Assembly: GCA_002786355.1 (NCBI GenBank) | Contig: PGCO01000003.1 | Coordinates: 476,746 to 540,745 of the forward strand | Direction of reading: 5' to 3' | DNA length: 64,000 nucleotides | Source: Sediminibacterium sp. FEMGT703S | GTDB taxonomy: Bacteria > Bacteroidota > Bacteroidia > Chitinophagales > Chitinophagaceae | Shown here: in pieces, positions 1 to 9,850 of the stretch | Layout of the letters: each line of letters opens with the position of its first letter | Position numbering within the stretch: the first letter of the stretch is position 1 | Program-made: the position numbers and the translations under genes | Notes under the pieces: generated by a model | Databases searched by the model: none | Told to the model about the DNA's origin: nothing | What the model saw: the letters and a program-made list of their open reading frames with translations, nothing else

Positions 1-2
1 CA

Positions 3-482
3 TCTGATACTCAACTGCATGAAAATAAACTAATCATCTACGGTAAAGAAGCAATTGAAAATCATATTGGAAAATCAATAGGGCCAGGAAACTGGTTCAC
101 CATTACACAAAAAATGATAAATGATTTTGCTGCCACAACTCAAGATTTTCAATGGGTGCATATTGATGAAGCTAAAGCAGCACAGCACCTTCCAGAAGGA
201 AGAACACTTGCGCATGGTTATCTTACTATGTCATTAGTATCCCACTTATTAACTGAACTATTTGAATTAAAAAAAGTACAATCTTACTATAATTATGGTT
301 TTAATAAAGCGAGATTCGTTAGCCCAGTTAGAGTAAATGATCAAATCAGATTGAGTGCAACATTAAATAGTATTGAAAAATTATCAAATGGTTCGGTAAA
401 ATTATTCTTACACTGCATTATAGAAATTAAAGGTGTTGAAAAACCAGCTTATGTTGCAGAAATTATTAGTGTAATAAATTAA
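3..482 (+). CDS. MaoC family (R)-enoyl-CoA hydratase-like protein, 5' end cut by window
   Basis: A hot-dog fold MaoC-type dehydratase, expected to hydrate trans-2-enoyl-CoA thioesters in the cytoplasm. The frame is open without a stop from base 3 to the TAA at 482, and the codons before the first in-frame ATG (114) are clearly part of the protein: the family signature IGPGNWFTITQ lies there, directly ahead of INDFAATTQDFQWVHID. The Asp and His of the hydratase motif (D-x4-H in QDFQWVH) are present, followed by AHGYLTMSL, also typical. The family is about 150 residues, so probably only a few N-terminal codons are missing. The stop codon abuts the ATG of the acyl-CoA dehydrogenase, suggesting an operon and a shared acyl-CoA pathway. 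The substrate cannot be read from the sequence. Confidence 0.85.
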   Translation, partial: SDTQLHENKLIIYGKEAIENHIGKSIGPGNWFTITQKMINDFAATTQDFQWVHIDEAKAAQHLPEGRTLAHGYLTMSLVSHLLTELFELKKVQSYYNYGFNKARFVSPVRVNDQIRLSATLNSIEKLSNGSVKLFLHCIIEIKGVEKPAYVAEIISVIN

Positions 483-2294
483 ATGAAAATGGCGAATTAT
501 ACCAACATGGAATTATTGAAATTCCTTTTATTTGAAGTGCATCCCATCAGCAGTTTATTTAAATATGAACGATTTGCACATCTAAACGAAGAACAAGCAT
601 GGATGATGATAGAATCTGCTAAATTATTAGCTGATCAAGAGATGGCGCCATATTTTAAAGAAATGGATGAAACTCCAGCTAAATACGATGGCAAGGGCAA
701 TGTACTTACACATCCAGCACTCCAAAAAATCATAGCTACTGCTGCTGAACAAGGTTGGATCGGCGGTAGTGCATTATTTGAGCACGGTGGAATGCAACTA
801 CCCGAAATGATTTTTGGAACAGCGCATCACTTATTTCAGGCAGCCAACAATGGTGTTCAAGGTTATCTTGGATTATCGGCAGGTGCTGCGGGTTTGATTA
901 CCAGTTTTGGAACAATTGAACAACTTGAAAAATATGTTCCTAAAATTTACTCAGGCGAATGGCAAGGTACAATGGCTCTTACAGAACCTCAGGCAGGAAG
1001 CTCATTAACAGATATTAGCACCAATGCCAAACAACTCAATAACAATGAATGGTTGATTAAGGGTCAAAAAATATTTATATCAGGAGGACAACATGAGGCT
1101 TGTAGCAATTTTATCCATCTTACATTAGCTAGAATTGAAGGTGCTCCTGCAGGCATTAAAGGGATTTCACTTTTTATCATTCCAAAATTTAGGCCAACAG
1201 TAGAAGGAACGCTAGAATACAATGATGTTTATTGTGCAGGTGATTTTCAAAAAATGGGACAAAGGGGTTATGCAACAACACATTTGTCTTTTGGAGACAA
1301 TAACAACTGCATTGGATATTTAGTAGGAGAACCACATAAAGGATTGAGCTATATGTTTCAAATGATGAATGGAGCAAGAATAAGCGTAGGCCTATGCGCC
1401 GCATCCGTTGCTATGGCAGCGTTTCAATCATCACTTCAATACTGTAAAGAAAGACCACAAGGTAGAATGCCAAGTGAAAAAGACCCAACCAAACCTCCTA
1501 TTCACATTATTCATCATGCGGATATTCAAAGAATGTTATTAACCCAAAAAGCCATTGCTGAAGGCGCTATTTCATTGGGTATTGAATGCAATAAATTATA
1601 TGATTTATCACATGCTTGTAATAAAGAAGATCGAACAAAGCATTTACTACTTTTAGAAATTTTAACCCCAATTGTAAAGTCATACCCTTCAGAACAAGGG
1701 AGTAGAGCAGCAGCATTAGCCATACAGACTTTAGGTGGATATGGCTTTACAACTGACTTTCCTGTTCAGCAACATTATAGAGACTTGAAAATCATGTCTT
1801 TGTATGAAGGCACAACAGGTATTCAAGCAATTGATTTATTAGGCAGAAAAGTAGTCATGGAAAATGGCAAGGCACTAGAGTTACTAATAGAAGAAATAAA
1901 AACAACAATTGATGCAGCTAATTTATTCAATGAACTAAAATCAGAAACAGAAATGCTCAACAATGAGCTCTCTAGAATTACATGGGTATTAAAACATATT
2001 AGCCAATATGCATTGGAAGGCAATATGGAAAAATACTTAGCCGATGCAACTGTTTTTCTTGAAATGATGAGCTATACAGTAATTGGATGGCAATGGCTTA
2101 AAATGGCATTGAAAGCATCTGAACAATTGGCTCTAGGGGGTATTGCGCCTAATAAAAAAACATTTTATGAGGGTAAAATTCACACTTGTAAGTTTTACTT
2201 TAAATATGAAATGCCTCATGCTGCAGCTTGTTCGGTAACCTTATTGTCAGAATCGTCATTAACTTCTGTTAGCAATTTTGAGCTATTCAATTGA
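483..2294 (+). CDS. acyl-CoA dehydrogenase family protein (long form)
   Basis: An FAD-dependent acyl-CoA dehydrogenase that would form the 2,3-enoyl-CoA. The order is an N-terminal helical region, a middle beta domain with TEPQAGSSL at residues 167-175, and a C-terminal helical domain in which YEGTTGIQA carries the likely catalytic base Glu442. At 603 residues it is about 200 longer than classic short-chain enzymes; the extra C-terminal part fits the DmdC/AcdA-like long group. It starts on the base after the MaoC stop; a second ATG lies two codons in (489). Pairing with a MaoC hydratase suggests consecutive steps of fatty-acid or branched-chain acyl-CoA oxidation, but substrate specificity is unknown. 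Confidence 0.9.
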   Translation: MKMANYTNMELLKFLLFEVHPISSLFKYERFAHLNEEQAWMMIESAKLLADQEMAPYFKEMDETPAKYDGKGNVLTHPALQKIIATAAEQGWIGGSALFEHGGMQLPEMIFGTAHHLFQAANNGVQGYLGLSAGAAGLITSFGTIEQLEKYVPKIYSGEWQGTMALTEPQAGSSLTDISTNAKQLNNNEWLIKGQKIFISGGQHEACSNFIHLTLARIEGAPAGIKGISLFIIPKFRPTVEGTLEYNDVYCAGDFQKMGQRGYATTHLSFGDNNNCIGYLVGEPHKGLSYMFQMMNGARISVGLCAASVAMAAFQSSLQYCKERPQGRMPSEKDPTKPPIHIIHHADIQRMLLTQKAIAEGAISLGIECNKLYDLSHACNKEDRTKHLLLLEILTPIVKSYPSEQGSRAAALAIQTLGGYGFTTDFPVQQHYRDLKIMSLYEGTTGIQAIDLLGRKVVMENGKALELLIEEIKTTIDAANLFNELKSETEMLNNELSRITWVLKHISQYALEGNMEKYLADATVFLEMMSYTVIGWQWLKMALKASEQLALGGIAPNKKTFYEGKIHTCKFYFKYEMPHAAACSVTLLSESSLTSVSNFELFN

Positions 2295-2353
2295 TTATTT
2301 GCAGAATGGCTACTGAATTATTTATATTTACCCATTAATAGATACATAACGTT

Positions 2354-3328
2354 ATGCTTAAAGTAGGTGTTTTTGGAGTGGGTCATTTAGGTAAGTTTCA
2401 CCTAAATAACTGGAAAGAAATCGAAGGCGTTAAGTTGGTTGGCTTTTTTGATCCAAACAATGATAACGCAAAAGAGGTAACAGAACAATATGGCCTTAAA
2501 CGATACATGGACGAAGACAAGTTGATGGATGCCTGTGATATTATTGATGTAATCACTCCAACTAATCAACATTACGAAATATGCATGAAAGCAATCAGAA
2601 AAGGTAAACATGTATTCGTAGAAAAACCAATTACTCACACATTGCAAGAAGGAAAAGATCTGGTGAACATGGTGCGAGAAGCAAATGTAAAACTCCAGGT
2701 TGGGCATGTTGAACGATTTAACCCAGCTTATTTAGCAGTTAAAGACCTCAATTTAAATCCAATGTTTATTGAGGTACATAGATTGGCACAGTTTAACCCT
2801 AGAGGCACCGAAGTGAGTGTGATTCTAGACTTAATGATTCATGATATTGATATTATTTTAAGCTTGGTAAAAAGTGATGTAAAAAGTATTGCTGCTAGCG
2901 GTGTTGCAGTCATGACAGATACGCCTGATATTGCCAATGTTAGAATTGAGTTTAATAATGGTTGTGTAGCAAATTTAACCAGCAGTAGAATTAGCATGAA
3001 AAAAATGCGTAAAATCAGACTGTTTCAAAAAGATGCTTATATAGGAATTGATTTTCTAGAAAAGAAAACGGAAATCATCAAACTAAAACAACCAGAAGAT
3101 CAAAATGTATTTTCATTTGATATAGACACTCCAAATGGGAAAAAAACAATAGCAATTGCCACTCCTACTATTGAGCCTGTGAATGCAATCAAATTAGAAT
3201 TAATGTCTTTTGTAGATGCTATTATCAATAATAAGCCAACACAGGTGAGTGAAATAGATGGCTATCTTGCAATGGAAGTAGCACATCAAATACTAGATAA
3301 AATTAACAATACCAGTATATTGGTTTAA
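2354..3328 (+). CDS. Gfo/Idh/MocA family NAD(P)-dependent oxidoreductase
   Basis: A cytoplasmic oxidoreductase with an N-terminal Rossmann fold: the nucleotide loop GVGHLG is at residues 8-13 and the family motif EKP at residues 90-92. The C-terminal half is the usual alpha/beta sheet domain; VGHVERFNPA is typical of members acting on sugars or sugar nucleotides. The length of 324 residues is normal. The next gene, 17 bases downstream, is a polyprenyl glycosylphosphotransferase, so a role in making or modifying a sugar for surface polysaccharide is plausible. The exact substrate is not identifiable, and a biliverdin-reductase-like or inositol dehydrogenase-like role cannot be excluded. Confidence 0.85.
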   Translation: MLKVGVFGVGHLGKFHLNNWKEIEGVKLVGFFDPNNDNAKEVTEQYGLKRYMDEDKLMDACDIIDVITPTNQHYEICMKAIRKGKHVFVEKPITHTLQEGKDLVNMVREANVKLQVGHVERFNPAYLAVKDLNLNPMFIEVHRLAQFNPRGTEVSVILDLMIHDIDIILSLVKSDVKSIAASGVAVMTDTPDIANVRIEFNNGCVANLTSSRISMKKMRKIRLFQKDAYIGIDFLEKKTEIIKLKQPEDQNVFSFDIDTPNGKKTIAIATPTIEPVNAIKLELMSFVDAIINNKPTQVSEIDGYLAMEVAHQILDKINNTSILV

Positions 3329-3345
3329 CTACTAATCAAATCAAT

Positions 3346-4752
3346 ATGCAACATAGAAGAACAAATATTAGTTTATACATCGTAAGCGATTTTATTTTCT
3401 CTTTGGTTGCACTCATTCTATTTTATTTAATTTACCCTACACAAAATTCTTTTACTTTAGATATATTAAATATTTCCATAAAAGGGATTGAAACTGTCTT
3501 AAACTTTTGTTTGGTCCCTGCATTTTGGATTTTTTTTTATTTTATTACAGGCAGCTACAATAGATCATTGTATGACAAGTCTAGGTTAAGTGAGTTAACT
3601 GCAACATTACTACATTCACTGTTAGGCATTTTATTATTATACTTTTTCCCACGTTTCAGCCATATTGTTCACGCGAATCATTTTTTCGTTTACTTTATCT
3701 TACAGTTTTTTTTTATTGCGAGTGCTAGAACTTTATTGCTATTTCAAACCAAAAAAACACTCAAAAGAGGTGATGTGTTTTTTAGAACTTTAATTGTAGG
3801 AAATAATGCTAATGCCACAAAAGTTTTTGAATCACTGAATAGAAATTTCAAGTACTTAGGATTTAAAACAATTGGCTTTGTATCTGTTTACGAAGATGAT
3901 CAAAGAAATGGGCTTGCAAAATGGATTCCATATTTAGGAACAAGCCTACAAATAAAAAAAATTGTTGAAGACCATTTAATAGAAAGGGTAATTATCTCCA
4001 TTGATAAAAAAGACAAAAAAATCATTGAAGAAATTGTTGGAGTATTAACTGAGAAAGAAATCGATATAAAATTAGTGCCTGATACTATTGATATATTGGC
4101 AGGCTCTGTGAAAACAAGCAATGTTTTAGGAGCCATGTTGATGGATATTCAAACTGCTGCTATGTCTCCTGAAGAGCAGCATATCAAAAGGTTAATGGAT
4201 ATTGCGGTATCTTCTATAGGATTAATTTTACTTAGCCCTGTAATGATTTACCTAGCGATTAGAACGATACTAAGTTCTAAAGGTGGGGCCATATATCAAC
4301 AAGAAAGAATTGGATTTAGAGGAGTCCCTTTTACAATCTATAAATTCAGAAGCATGTATACCAATGCAGAAGAAAATGGGCCAGCACTCTCTAGCGATAA
4401 TGATACAAGAATAACGCCATGGGGAAAATTCATGCGCAAATGGAGATTAGATGAACTACCACAATTATGGAATATTTTAAAGGGAGAAATGAGTTTGGTT
4501 GGACCAAGACCAGAACGTAAAAACTACATAGACCTTTTATTAAATAAAACACCATACTATCGATACTTGTTTAAAGCTAAACCCGGATTAACTTCTTGGG
4601 GAATGGTCCAGTTTGGCTATGCTTCAAGTATAGAAGAGATGATAGAACGAATGAAATACGATTTAATCTATATTGAGAATGCATCCATTTTACTCGACTT
4701 TAAAATCATGATGCACACTTTAAGAATCATAATTTCAGGAAAAGGAAAATAG
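3346..4752 (+). CDS. polyprenyl glycosylphosphotransferase (exopolysaccharide initiating sugar transferase)
   Basis: An inner-membrane enzyme that should transfer a sugar-1-phosphate from an NDP-sugar onto undecaprenyl phosphate, the first step of a capsular or exopolysaccharide repeat unit. The N-terminal half has several hydrophobic segments, followed by a CoA-binding/NAD-like region (FRTLIVGNN, near residue 145). The catalytic bacterial sugar transferase domain starts near residue 279 (HIKRLMD) with one more membrane segment and the diagnostic DELPQLWNILKGEMSLVGPRP region from D369. At 468 residues it is a full-length WcaJ/CpsE-like enzyme. It ends directly against the next ATG. The sugar specificity is unknown. 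Confidence 0.92.
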   Translation: MQHRRTNISLYIVSDFIFSLVALILFYLIYPTQNSFTLDILNISIKGIETVLNFCLVPAFWIFFYFITGSYNRSLYDKSRLSELTATLLHSLLGILLLYFFPRFSHIVHANHFFVYFILQFFFIASARTLLLFQTKKTLKRGDVFFRTLIVGNNANATKVFESLNRNFKYLGFKTIGFVSVYEDDQRNGLAKWIPYLGTSLQIKKIVEDHLIERVIISIDKKDKKIIEEIVGVLTEKEIDIKLVPDTIDILAGSVKTSNVLGAMLMDIQTAAMSPEEQHIKRLMDIAVSSIGLILLSPVMIYLAIRTILSSKGGAIYQQERIGFRGVPFTIYKFRSMYTNAEENGPALSSDNDTRITPWGKFMRKWRLDELPQLWNILKGEMSLVGPRPERKNYIDLLLNKTPYYRYLFKAKPGLTSWGMVQFGYASSIEEMIERMKYDLIYIENASILLDFKIMMHTLRIIISGKGK

Positions 4753-5673
4753 ATGGTGAATAATAAAATTGAAATCATCCCTTCAGAAAAAATACAAACA
4801 GCGCAATGGAATCAGATGGTTGCTGATTCTTCAAATGGATTAATATACGCACAAACCCATTATTTAGATGCCGTAACAGATCATTGGGATGCACTCATTA
4901 TTAATGATTACGAAACGATAATGCCCATACCGTGGAGAATGAAAGCTGGCATAAAATACGCTTACACACCTCCCTTTATACAACAACTTGGCTTTATTGG
5001 AGCACCTATTCATTTAAAACTTGAAAGCATTATTAAAAGGATTTATTCAACATATAGATATGGAAGTATTTTATTAAATACTGGCAATAGCATGGTAGCA
5101 AAAATAGCTAGCGCTTCTGCAAAATCTAACTTGCTATTAAACCTGCAGCAACCCTTTCATGCTATTAAATCGTTATTTAGAAAAGATCATTTACAAAATG
5201 TAACAAAAGCGAATAAGACAGGATTAATTTATACAGAACAAATTTCAATAGAACAAGCTGTTCAGTTTTATCAGTTAATGAATGGTCAAAAAACACCACA
5301 TATCAATCATTCCCATTATCAAAAAATGATTGCCTATTGTAATAATACTTTGCTTCCCAATCAAAACTGTTTTACGCGAGCGGTTGTAAATGACGGGGGG
5401 ACAATATTATCTACTGCTCTTTTTTTAAGAGACAATAAAAGGATTTACAATATCATGAATAGCACAAGTATTGAGGGAAGAGCAGCAGAATCTAATCACT
5501 TATTATTTCATGAAGTTATTCGAGCGTTTTCTGAACAAAACTTAATACTAGATTTTGAAGGTTCTTCAATTCCTGGAATAAAAAATTTCTATGAGGGATT
5601 CGGATGCAGCGAAGAATTTTATTATTTATGGCATTATAATAAATTGCCATTCCCCTTATCACTTATTCCTTAG
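4753..5673 (+). CDS. GNAT/FemAB-like acyltransferase-fold protein
   Basis: I recognise this as the Bacteroidota GNAT/FemAB-like type (306 residues) rather than a named enzyme. It has an N-terminal half with conserved aromatic stretches (YTPPFIQQLGF), a middle helix-rich part, and a C-terminal acyltransferase-like core with LDFEGSSIPGIKNFYEGFG, where GNAT proteins bind the acyl donor. There is no signal peptide. It starts immediately after the glycosylphosphotransferase stop and is probably cotranscribed, so it may modify a polysaccharide or peptidoglycan precursor; that is inference. Its last 11 bases overlap the end of the convergent ispD. Confidence 0.65.
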   Translation: MVNNKIEIIPSEKIQTAQWNQMVADSSNGLIYAQTHYLDAVTDHWDALIINDYETIMPIPWRMKAGIKYAYTPPFIQQLGFIGAPIHLKLESIIKRIYSTYRYGSILLNTGNSMVAKIASASAKSNLLLNLQQPFHAIKSLFRKDHLQNVTKANKTGLIYTEQISIEQAVQFYQLMNGQKTPHINHSHYQKMIAYCNNTLLPNQNCFTRAVVNDGGTILSTALFLRDNKRIYNIMNSTSIEGRAAESNHLLFHEVIRAFSEQNLILDFEGSSIPGIKNFYEGFGCSEEFYYLWHYNKLPFPLSLIP

Positions 5674-6349
5674 TCTGATTCAAACGATCCGAAATTATTG
5701 TATGAGCAATGATAAGATCATTGGGCCTGGTGATTTTTAAATTACTGTACTCTCCTTCTATTAAGTGAACGGTTTCACCAGCTGCTTCCATTACAGTTGC
5801 TTCATCTGTAAAATGTGCTTGATAGCTTTGTTCAAAAGCCTTTATTAATGGCGCAGATAAAAAAGTTTGAGGAGTTTGTATGATTTTAACTCGATCTCTA
5901 TCAATAGGTTCATGGGTCTGATTGGTAACAATTCTTACGCTATCAATCGAAGCAACAGCAGGAATAGCCGACCCCATCTGAATGGTTTGATCGTAACAAC
6001 GTTTGATTAAATCTGAGGAAACCAAACACCTTACTCCATCGTGAACAAATACAACTCCAGCTGTTGTGATTGAGCGGATTCCATTCTGAACAGAATGAAA
6101 ACGAGTTTCGCCACCCACAACTAATTTGGTTTGCTGTACCAGATTCATTTCTTTGATTAATTGCTCTGCAGCTAGCCTGTAATCTTTGGGAACTACCAAA
6201 ACAAATTGAATATCATGGAAAGCTTCCACGAAAGCAGAGAGTGTAAAATACAGCAAGGGTTTTTGGTTCAATAGCAAAAACTGTTTTGGGATACTACTTC
6301 CCATTCTAGTACCTGACCCACCTGCTGTAATGATTGCTATTTTTTGCAC
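5663..6349 (-). CDS. ispD: 2-C-methyl-D-erythritol 4-phosphate cytidylyltransferase
   Basis: This is the third enzyme of the MEP isoprenoid pathway, joining CTP and methylerythritol phosphate to give CDP-methylerythritol. The N-terminal nucleotidyltransferase loop AGGSGTRMG (residues 9-17) and the following PKQ are present, as is the VHDGVR motif, and the 228-residue length is normal. A related ribitol-phosphate cytidylyltransferase is the main alternative. The gene ends convergently inside the last 11 bases of the GNAT-like gene and lies 9 bases downstream of the isoaspartyl peptidase, with which it is probably cotranscribed. Confidence 0.93.
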   Translation of the reverse strand: MQKIAIITAGGSGTRMGSSIPKQFLLLNQKPLLYFTLSAFVEAFHDIQFVLVVPKDYRLAAEQLIKEMNLVQQTKLVVGGETRFHSVQNGIRSITTAGVVFVHDGVRCLVSSDLIKRCYDQTIQMGSAIPAVASIDSVRIVTNQTHEPIDRDRVKIIQTPQTFLSAPLIKAFEQSYQAHFTDEATVMEAAGETVHLIEGEYSNLKITRPNDLIIAHTIISDRLNQTKE

Positions 6350-6358
6350 AGTTGCAAG

Positions 6359-7306
6359 TTATTTATAAATAGCTACTTTATCTAAGCCATTACTGGTTTT
6401 TACGCCACGATACATTCCTGCGCTATTAAACACCATTGCTGTATTCCCATTTGCGTCTACTCCAATCATGCCTCCTTCCCCTTGAATAGCCATTAATTTA
6501 TCGTGAACCACTATATTCATCGCTTCTTCCAAAGAATATCCTTTGTACTCCATTAAACAACTTACATCGTAGGAAGCAACAGAACGAATAAACATTTCAC
6601 CATGACCAGTACAACTTATAGCGCAAGTGTTATTGTTAGCATAAGTTCCAGCCCCAATTAAAGGGCTGTCTCCAATTCGCCCATATTTTTTATTAGTCAT
6701 ACCTCCAGTAGATGTTGCAGCTGCTATATTACCCATCCCGTCTAATGCAACAGCACCAACCGTTCCAAATTTTTTATCACGCATCAACTCTTCTAATTGA
6801 TGATTGGTATGATCTAATGAATAATTATCAGAATCTCGAATAGCTTTCCATTGATCGTACCTAAATTGAGAGAAAAAATATTCATCCGGTTCTAACTTTA
6901 CTCCTTGCTTAATTGCAAAATCATTCGCCCCCTTTCCACTTAAAAAAACATGATTACTATGTAGCATCACTTCAGTTGCCAACTCAATTGGATTACGAAC
7001 ATTTCTCACCCCACATACAGCACCAGCAGCTAAATTAGACCCATCCATAATTGCTGCGTCCATTTCTTGAACACCTTTTTTGGTAAATACAGAACCTCTT
7101 CCTGCATTGAAAAGCACATTATCCTCTAACACAATGATAGCCGCTTTAACAGCGTTTACCGCAGTACCCCCTTTTTCTAAAACTGCATAACTAGTATCTA
7201 TTGCTTCTTGCAAAACAGCGGAGTATGCTTGCTCCAAAGAGGGGGTCATATCTTCTTTTAAGATGGTACCCGCACCTCCGTGAACTACTATAGAAAAATT
7301 AGTCAT
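6359..7306 (-). CDS. iaaA: isoaspartyl peptidase / plant-type L-asparaginase
   Basis: An Ntn-hydrolase that cleaves beta-aspartyl dipeptides and, more weakly, asparagine. The N-terminus VVHGGAGT and the autoprocessing site GTVGAVA with nucleophile Thr182 are visible, followed by ATSTGGMTNK and GDSPLIGAGTYA, which form the substrate pocket. The 315-residue length matches the precursor that splits into alpha and beta chains. No signal peptide is seen, so it should act in the cytoplasm. The window also encodes cyanophycin synthetase and cyanophycinase; this enzyme could split the beta-Asp-Arg dipeptides released from cyanophycin, although the genes are 30 kb apart. Confidence 0.92.
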   Translation of the reverse strand: MTNFSIVVHGGAGTILKEDMTPSLEQAYSAVLQEAIDTSYAVLEKGGTAVNAVKAAIIVLEDNVLFNAGRGSVFTKKGVQEMDAAIMDGSNLAAGAVCGVRNVRNPIELATEVMLHSNHVFLSGKGANDFAIKQGVKLEPDEYFFSQFRYDQWKAIRDSDNYSLDHTNHQLEELMRDKKFGTVGAVALDGMGNIAAATSTGGMTNKKYGRIGDSPLIGAGTYANNNTCAISCTGHGEMFIRSVASYDVSCLMEYKGYSLEEAMNIVVHDKLMAIQGEGGMIGVDANGNTAMVFNSAGMYRGVKTSNGLDKVAIYK

Positions 7307-7417
7307 TGTATTTTTATTTACACACGAAAGTAAAAATTAAGGAGGCAAAAAGATTTTAAATTATAGCAACAGACATTAGATAGTATTAAAGATTCAATAC
7401 TATTTTATAACGAATCA

Positions 7418-8410
7418 CTAATTGTGGGTTAACAATGCTTTACATTCGGCTAACAAGCGAGATGGATTAATTGCAACAGTACCAACTTCTTCGCAAACCA
7501 ATCCACCAGCAATATTTGCCATTTCAGCAGCCAGATGTATATTTTCAGTAGCTGCATAAACCAAAGAAGCAACAGCAATGACTGTATCTCCTGCACCACT
7601 TACATCCGAAATATTTCTGATATGGGTAGGAATGATGGCAGCTGTTTGTTCTTGTTGATAAAACACCCCTTTTTCAGACATAGTAATTAGAGAAATAGTG
7701 TGACCTAGTACTTCTTTCAATATCTGATGAATATGCTGCATTCGATCCAGATTTGTATTAACAACATCTATATTAAGACCGTCTTTTACTTCTTTTAAAT
7801 TAGGCTTAAACAGTGTAACGTCTTTATAAGAGAGGAAATTTTTTTTCTTTGGATCTACTGCAATAAAAATTTTATGTTCATTGCAATAAGCTGTGATGCC
7901 ATTGATTACTTTTTGGGTTAAAACACCTTTATTGTAATCTTCAAAAATTACTATAGCGGGTTTCTGTTGAAAAATAAATTCTTTTACTACTAGCAGCAAC
8001 TGATTTTCTAATGATTCATTTATATCATCAGTCATTTCAGCATCCAAACGCATCATTTGTTGATTCCTTCCCATAATGCGCATTTTATTAGTCGTAATTC
8101 GATCACTGGAACGGATAATATGCTTGGTATTAATTCCATTCTGATTCATCAATTCAATTAATTGGTTACCATCTTGGTCTTGCCCAACGATTGAAATAAC
8201 AGTGGTATCAGCTCCTAAAGAAGCTGTATTCAGCGCCACATTTGAAGCCCCTCCTACTCTGAATTCTTTTTTATTTAAAGCTACAATTGGAACTGGAGCT
8301 TCAGGAGAAATACGATCTACATTGCCCCACCAATAGGTATCTAACATAATGTCGCCTATAATTAATACAGGGGTTTCCTTAAACCTTAGAAACAACTCAT
8401 CAAAATTCAT
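7418..8410 (-). CDS. hldA: D-glycero-beta-D-manno-heptose-7-phosphate kinase (RfaE1/HldE kinase-type)
   Basis: A PfkB-family sugar kinase that phosphorylates heptose-7-phosphate for ADP-heptose, a precursor of the LPS inner core. The HldE-type signature ISPEAPVPIV is at residues 34-43, the GGASN sugar-binding motif at 53-57, and the catalytic GAGD at 272-275 with base Asp275. At 330 residues it is the kinase domain only; the adenylyltransferase half found in fused HldE is absent and must be encoded elsewhere. It follows the permease by 3 bases, so the two are likely cotranscribed. A generic PfkB carbohydrate kinase is the alternative, but the signature favours the heptose enzyme. Confidence 0.87.
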   Translation of the reverse strand: MNFDELFLRFKETPVLIIGDIMLDTYWWGNVDRISPEAPVPIVALNKKEFRVGGASNVALNTASLGADTTVISIVGQDQDGNQLIELMNQNGINTKHIIRSSDRITTNKMRIMGRNQQMMRLDAEMTDDINESLENQLLLVVKEFIFQQKPAIVIFEDYNKGVLTQKVINGITAYCNEHKIFIAVDPKKKNFLSYKDVTLFKPNLKEVKDGLNIDVVNTNLDRMQHIHQILKEVLGHTISLITMSEKGVFYQQEQTAAIIPTHIRNISDVSGAGDTVIAVASLVYAATENIHLAAEMANIAGGLVCEEVGTVAINPSRLLAECKALLTHN

Positions 8411-8413
8411 CTG

Positions 8414-9847
8414 CTATTTTTTGGCATTACGAACTGCAATAAAATACAAAGGTATACCTAGTAATGTAATGATTAAACCAGGCCAAGTAAACTGAGGCTT
8501 ATAAATGATTAACAAAACACAAAAGGTAATTCCCATCAACATATAAATTGCAGGCAGAATTGGGTATCCAATTGCCTTATATGGCCTTGGCATATCGGGC
8601 CTTGTTTTACGTAGGATAAAAATGCCTGCAATAGTTAATACGTAAAATATAACGACGATAAAAGATACCATATCTAATAAATCCCCATATCTACCACTTA
8701 AACACAACAATGAAGCCACTATACACTGCGCCCACAAAGCCCATTCAGGAACTGCATTTTTATTTAACTCCCCTGCTTTTTTAAAGAACAACCCATCTTG
8801 AGCCATTGTATAATAAACTCTAGCCCCTGCTAGAATTAAACCATTGTTGCAGCCAAATGTAGAAATCATAATCATTGCGGCAATTATATAAGTACCCATA
8901 CTTCCAAAAATGATATTAGAAGCAGTAACAGCAACTCTATCAGATTCAGCAAAAGCAATTTGATCTAAGGGTAGAACACTCAAATACATCAAATTAGCAG
9001 AAACATAAATCAGGGTAACAATTAGTGTTCCCAAAAATAAACTCAGTCCAATATTCTTTTGTGGATTTTTAATTTCGCCTGCTATGAAAGTAACATTATT
9101 CCATGCATCACTGCTAAAAATGGACCCTACCATAGAAGCAGCAATAGCTCCTAAAGCACCTGCACCCAAAACAGGTACAATAATGGCTGCAGACAACTCA
9201 CCAGTTCCCTTGGTCATAGACTTCATGGTCCATGCATCCGTCCAATTAGCATTCCACACTTCTGCATTTGCCCCAAGAATAAAACCAAATACAATCAATC
9301 CAAAAAGAGAAAGCAATTTTGTTACAGTAAACACTGTTTGAATCATTTTGCCCCCCTGCACACCTTTCGTATTGATGTAAGTAAGCAAAACAATGATAAA
9401 AATTGAAACGAATTGAGCAGGATAAATTTTAAAAGGTCCCAATAAAAACAATACATCTACTTCATTCATTTCTAGCACAGGAAAAAAATAAGCAGCGAAT
9501 TTACAGAATGCAACACCTACTGCTGCTATTGTTCCAGTTTGTATCACCGAAAAAAAACTCCACCCATATAAAAAACCTGTGAGCTTATTGTATGACTCTT
9601 TTAAATAAACGTATTGTCCTCCTGCTTTAGGAAACATTGCACTTAATTCGCCATAACTTAATGCAGCAGTCAATGTCATAAATCCTGTTAACAGCCATAC
9701 AGCAATTAACCATCCAGCACTACCAACATTACGGGTAATATCTGCACTGACGATAAATATTCCAGACCCAATCATACTACCCGCTACAACCATTGTAGCA
9801 TCTAACAAGCCTAATGTGGGTTTAAAAGAAGGAGTGGTTTCTGCCAT
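8414..9847 (-). CDS. APC superfamily amino acid permease
   Basis: An inner-membrane transporter of about 12 hydrophobic segments, 477 residues. The first segment carries the APC helix-break signature GSMIGSGIF, and LSYGELSAMFPKAGGQYVYL follows, as in LAT/amino-acid permeases. It is expected to be a proton-coupled symporter or amino-acid exchanger; the substrate is not evident. No Shine-Dalgarno is seen. A terminator-like hairpin on the same strand ends its U-run directly at the ATG (see 9851-9878), so translation or transcription of this gene may depend on read-through or on that structure. Confidence 0.9.
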   Translation of the reverse strand: MAETTPSFKPTLGLLDATMVVAGSMIGSGIFIVSADITRNVGSAGWLIAVWLLTGFMTLTAALSYGELSAMFPKAGGQYVYLKESYNKLTGFLYGWSFFSVIQTGTIAAVGVAFCKFAAYFFPVLEMNEVDVLFLLGPFKIYPAQFVSIFIIVLLTYINTKGVQGGKMIQTVFTVTKLLSLFGLIVFGFILGANAEVWNANWTDAWTMKSMTKGTGELSAAIIVPVLGAGALGAIAASMVGSIFSSDAWNNVTFIAGEIKNPQKNIGLSLFLGTLIVTLIYVSANLMYLSVLPLDQIAFAESDRVAVTASNIIFGSMGTYIIAAMIMISTFGCNNGLILAGARVYYTMAQDGLFFKKAGELNKNAVPEWALWAQCIVASLLCLSGRYGDLLDMVSFIVVIFYVLTIAGIFILRKTRPDMPRPYKAIGYPILPAIYMLMGITFCVLLIIYKPQFTWPGLIITLLGIPLYFIAVRNAKK

Positions 9848-9850
9848 AAA

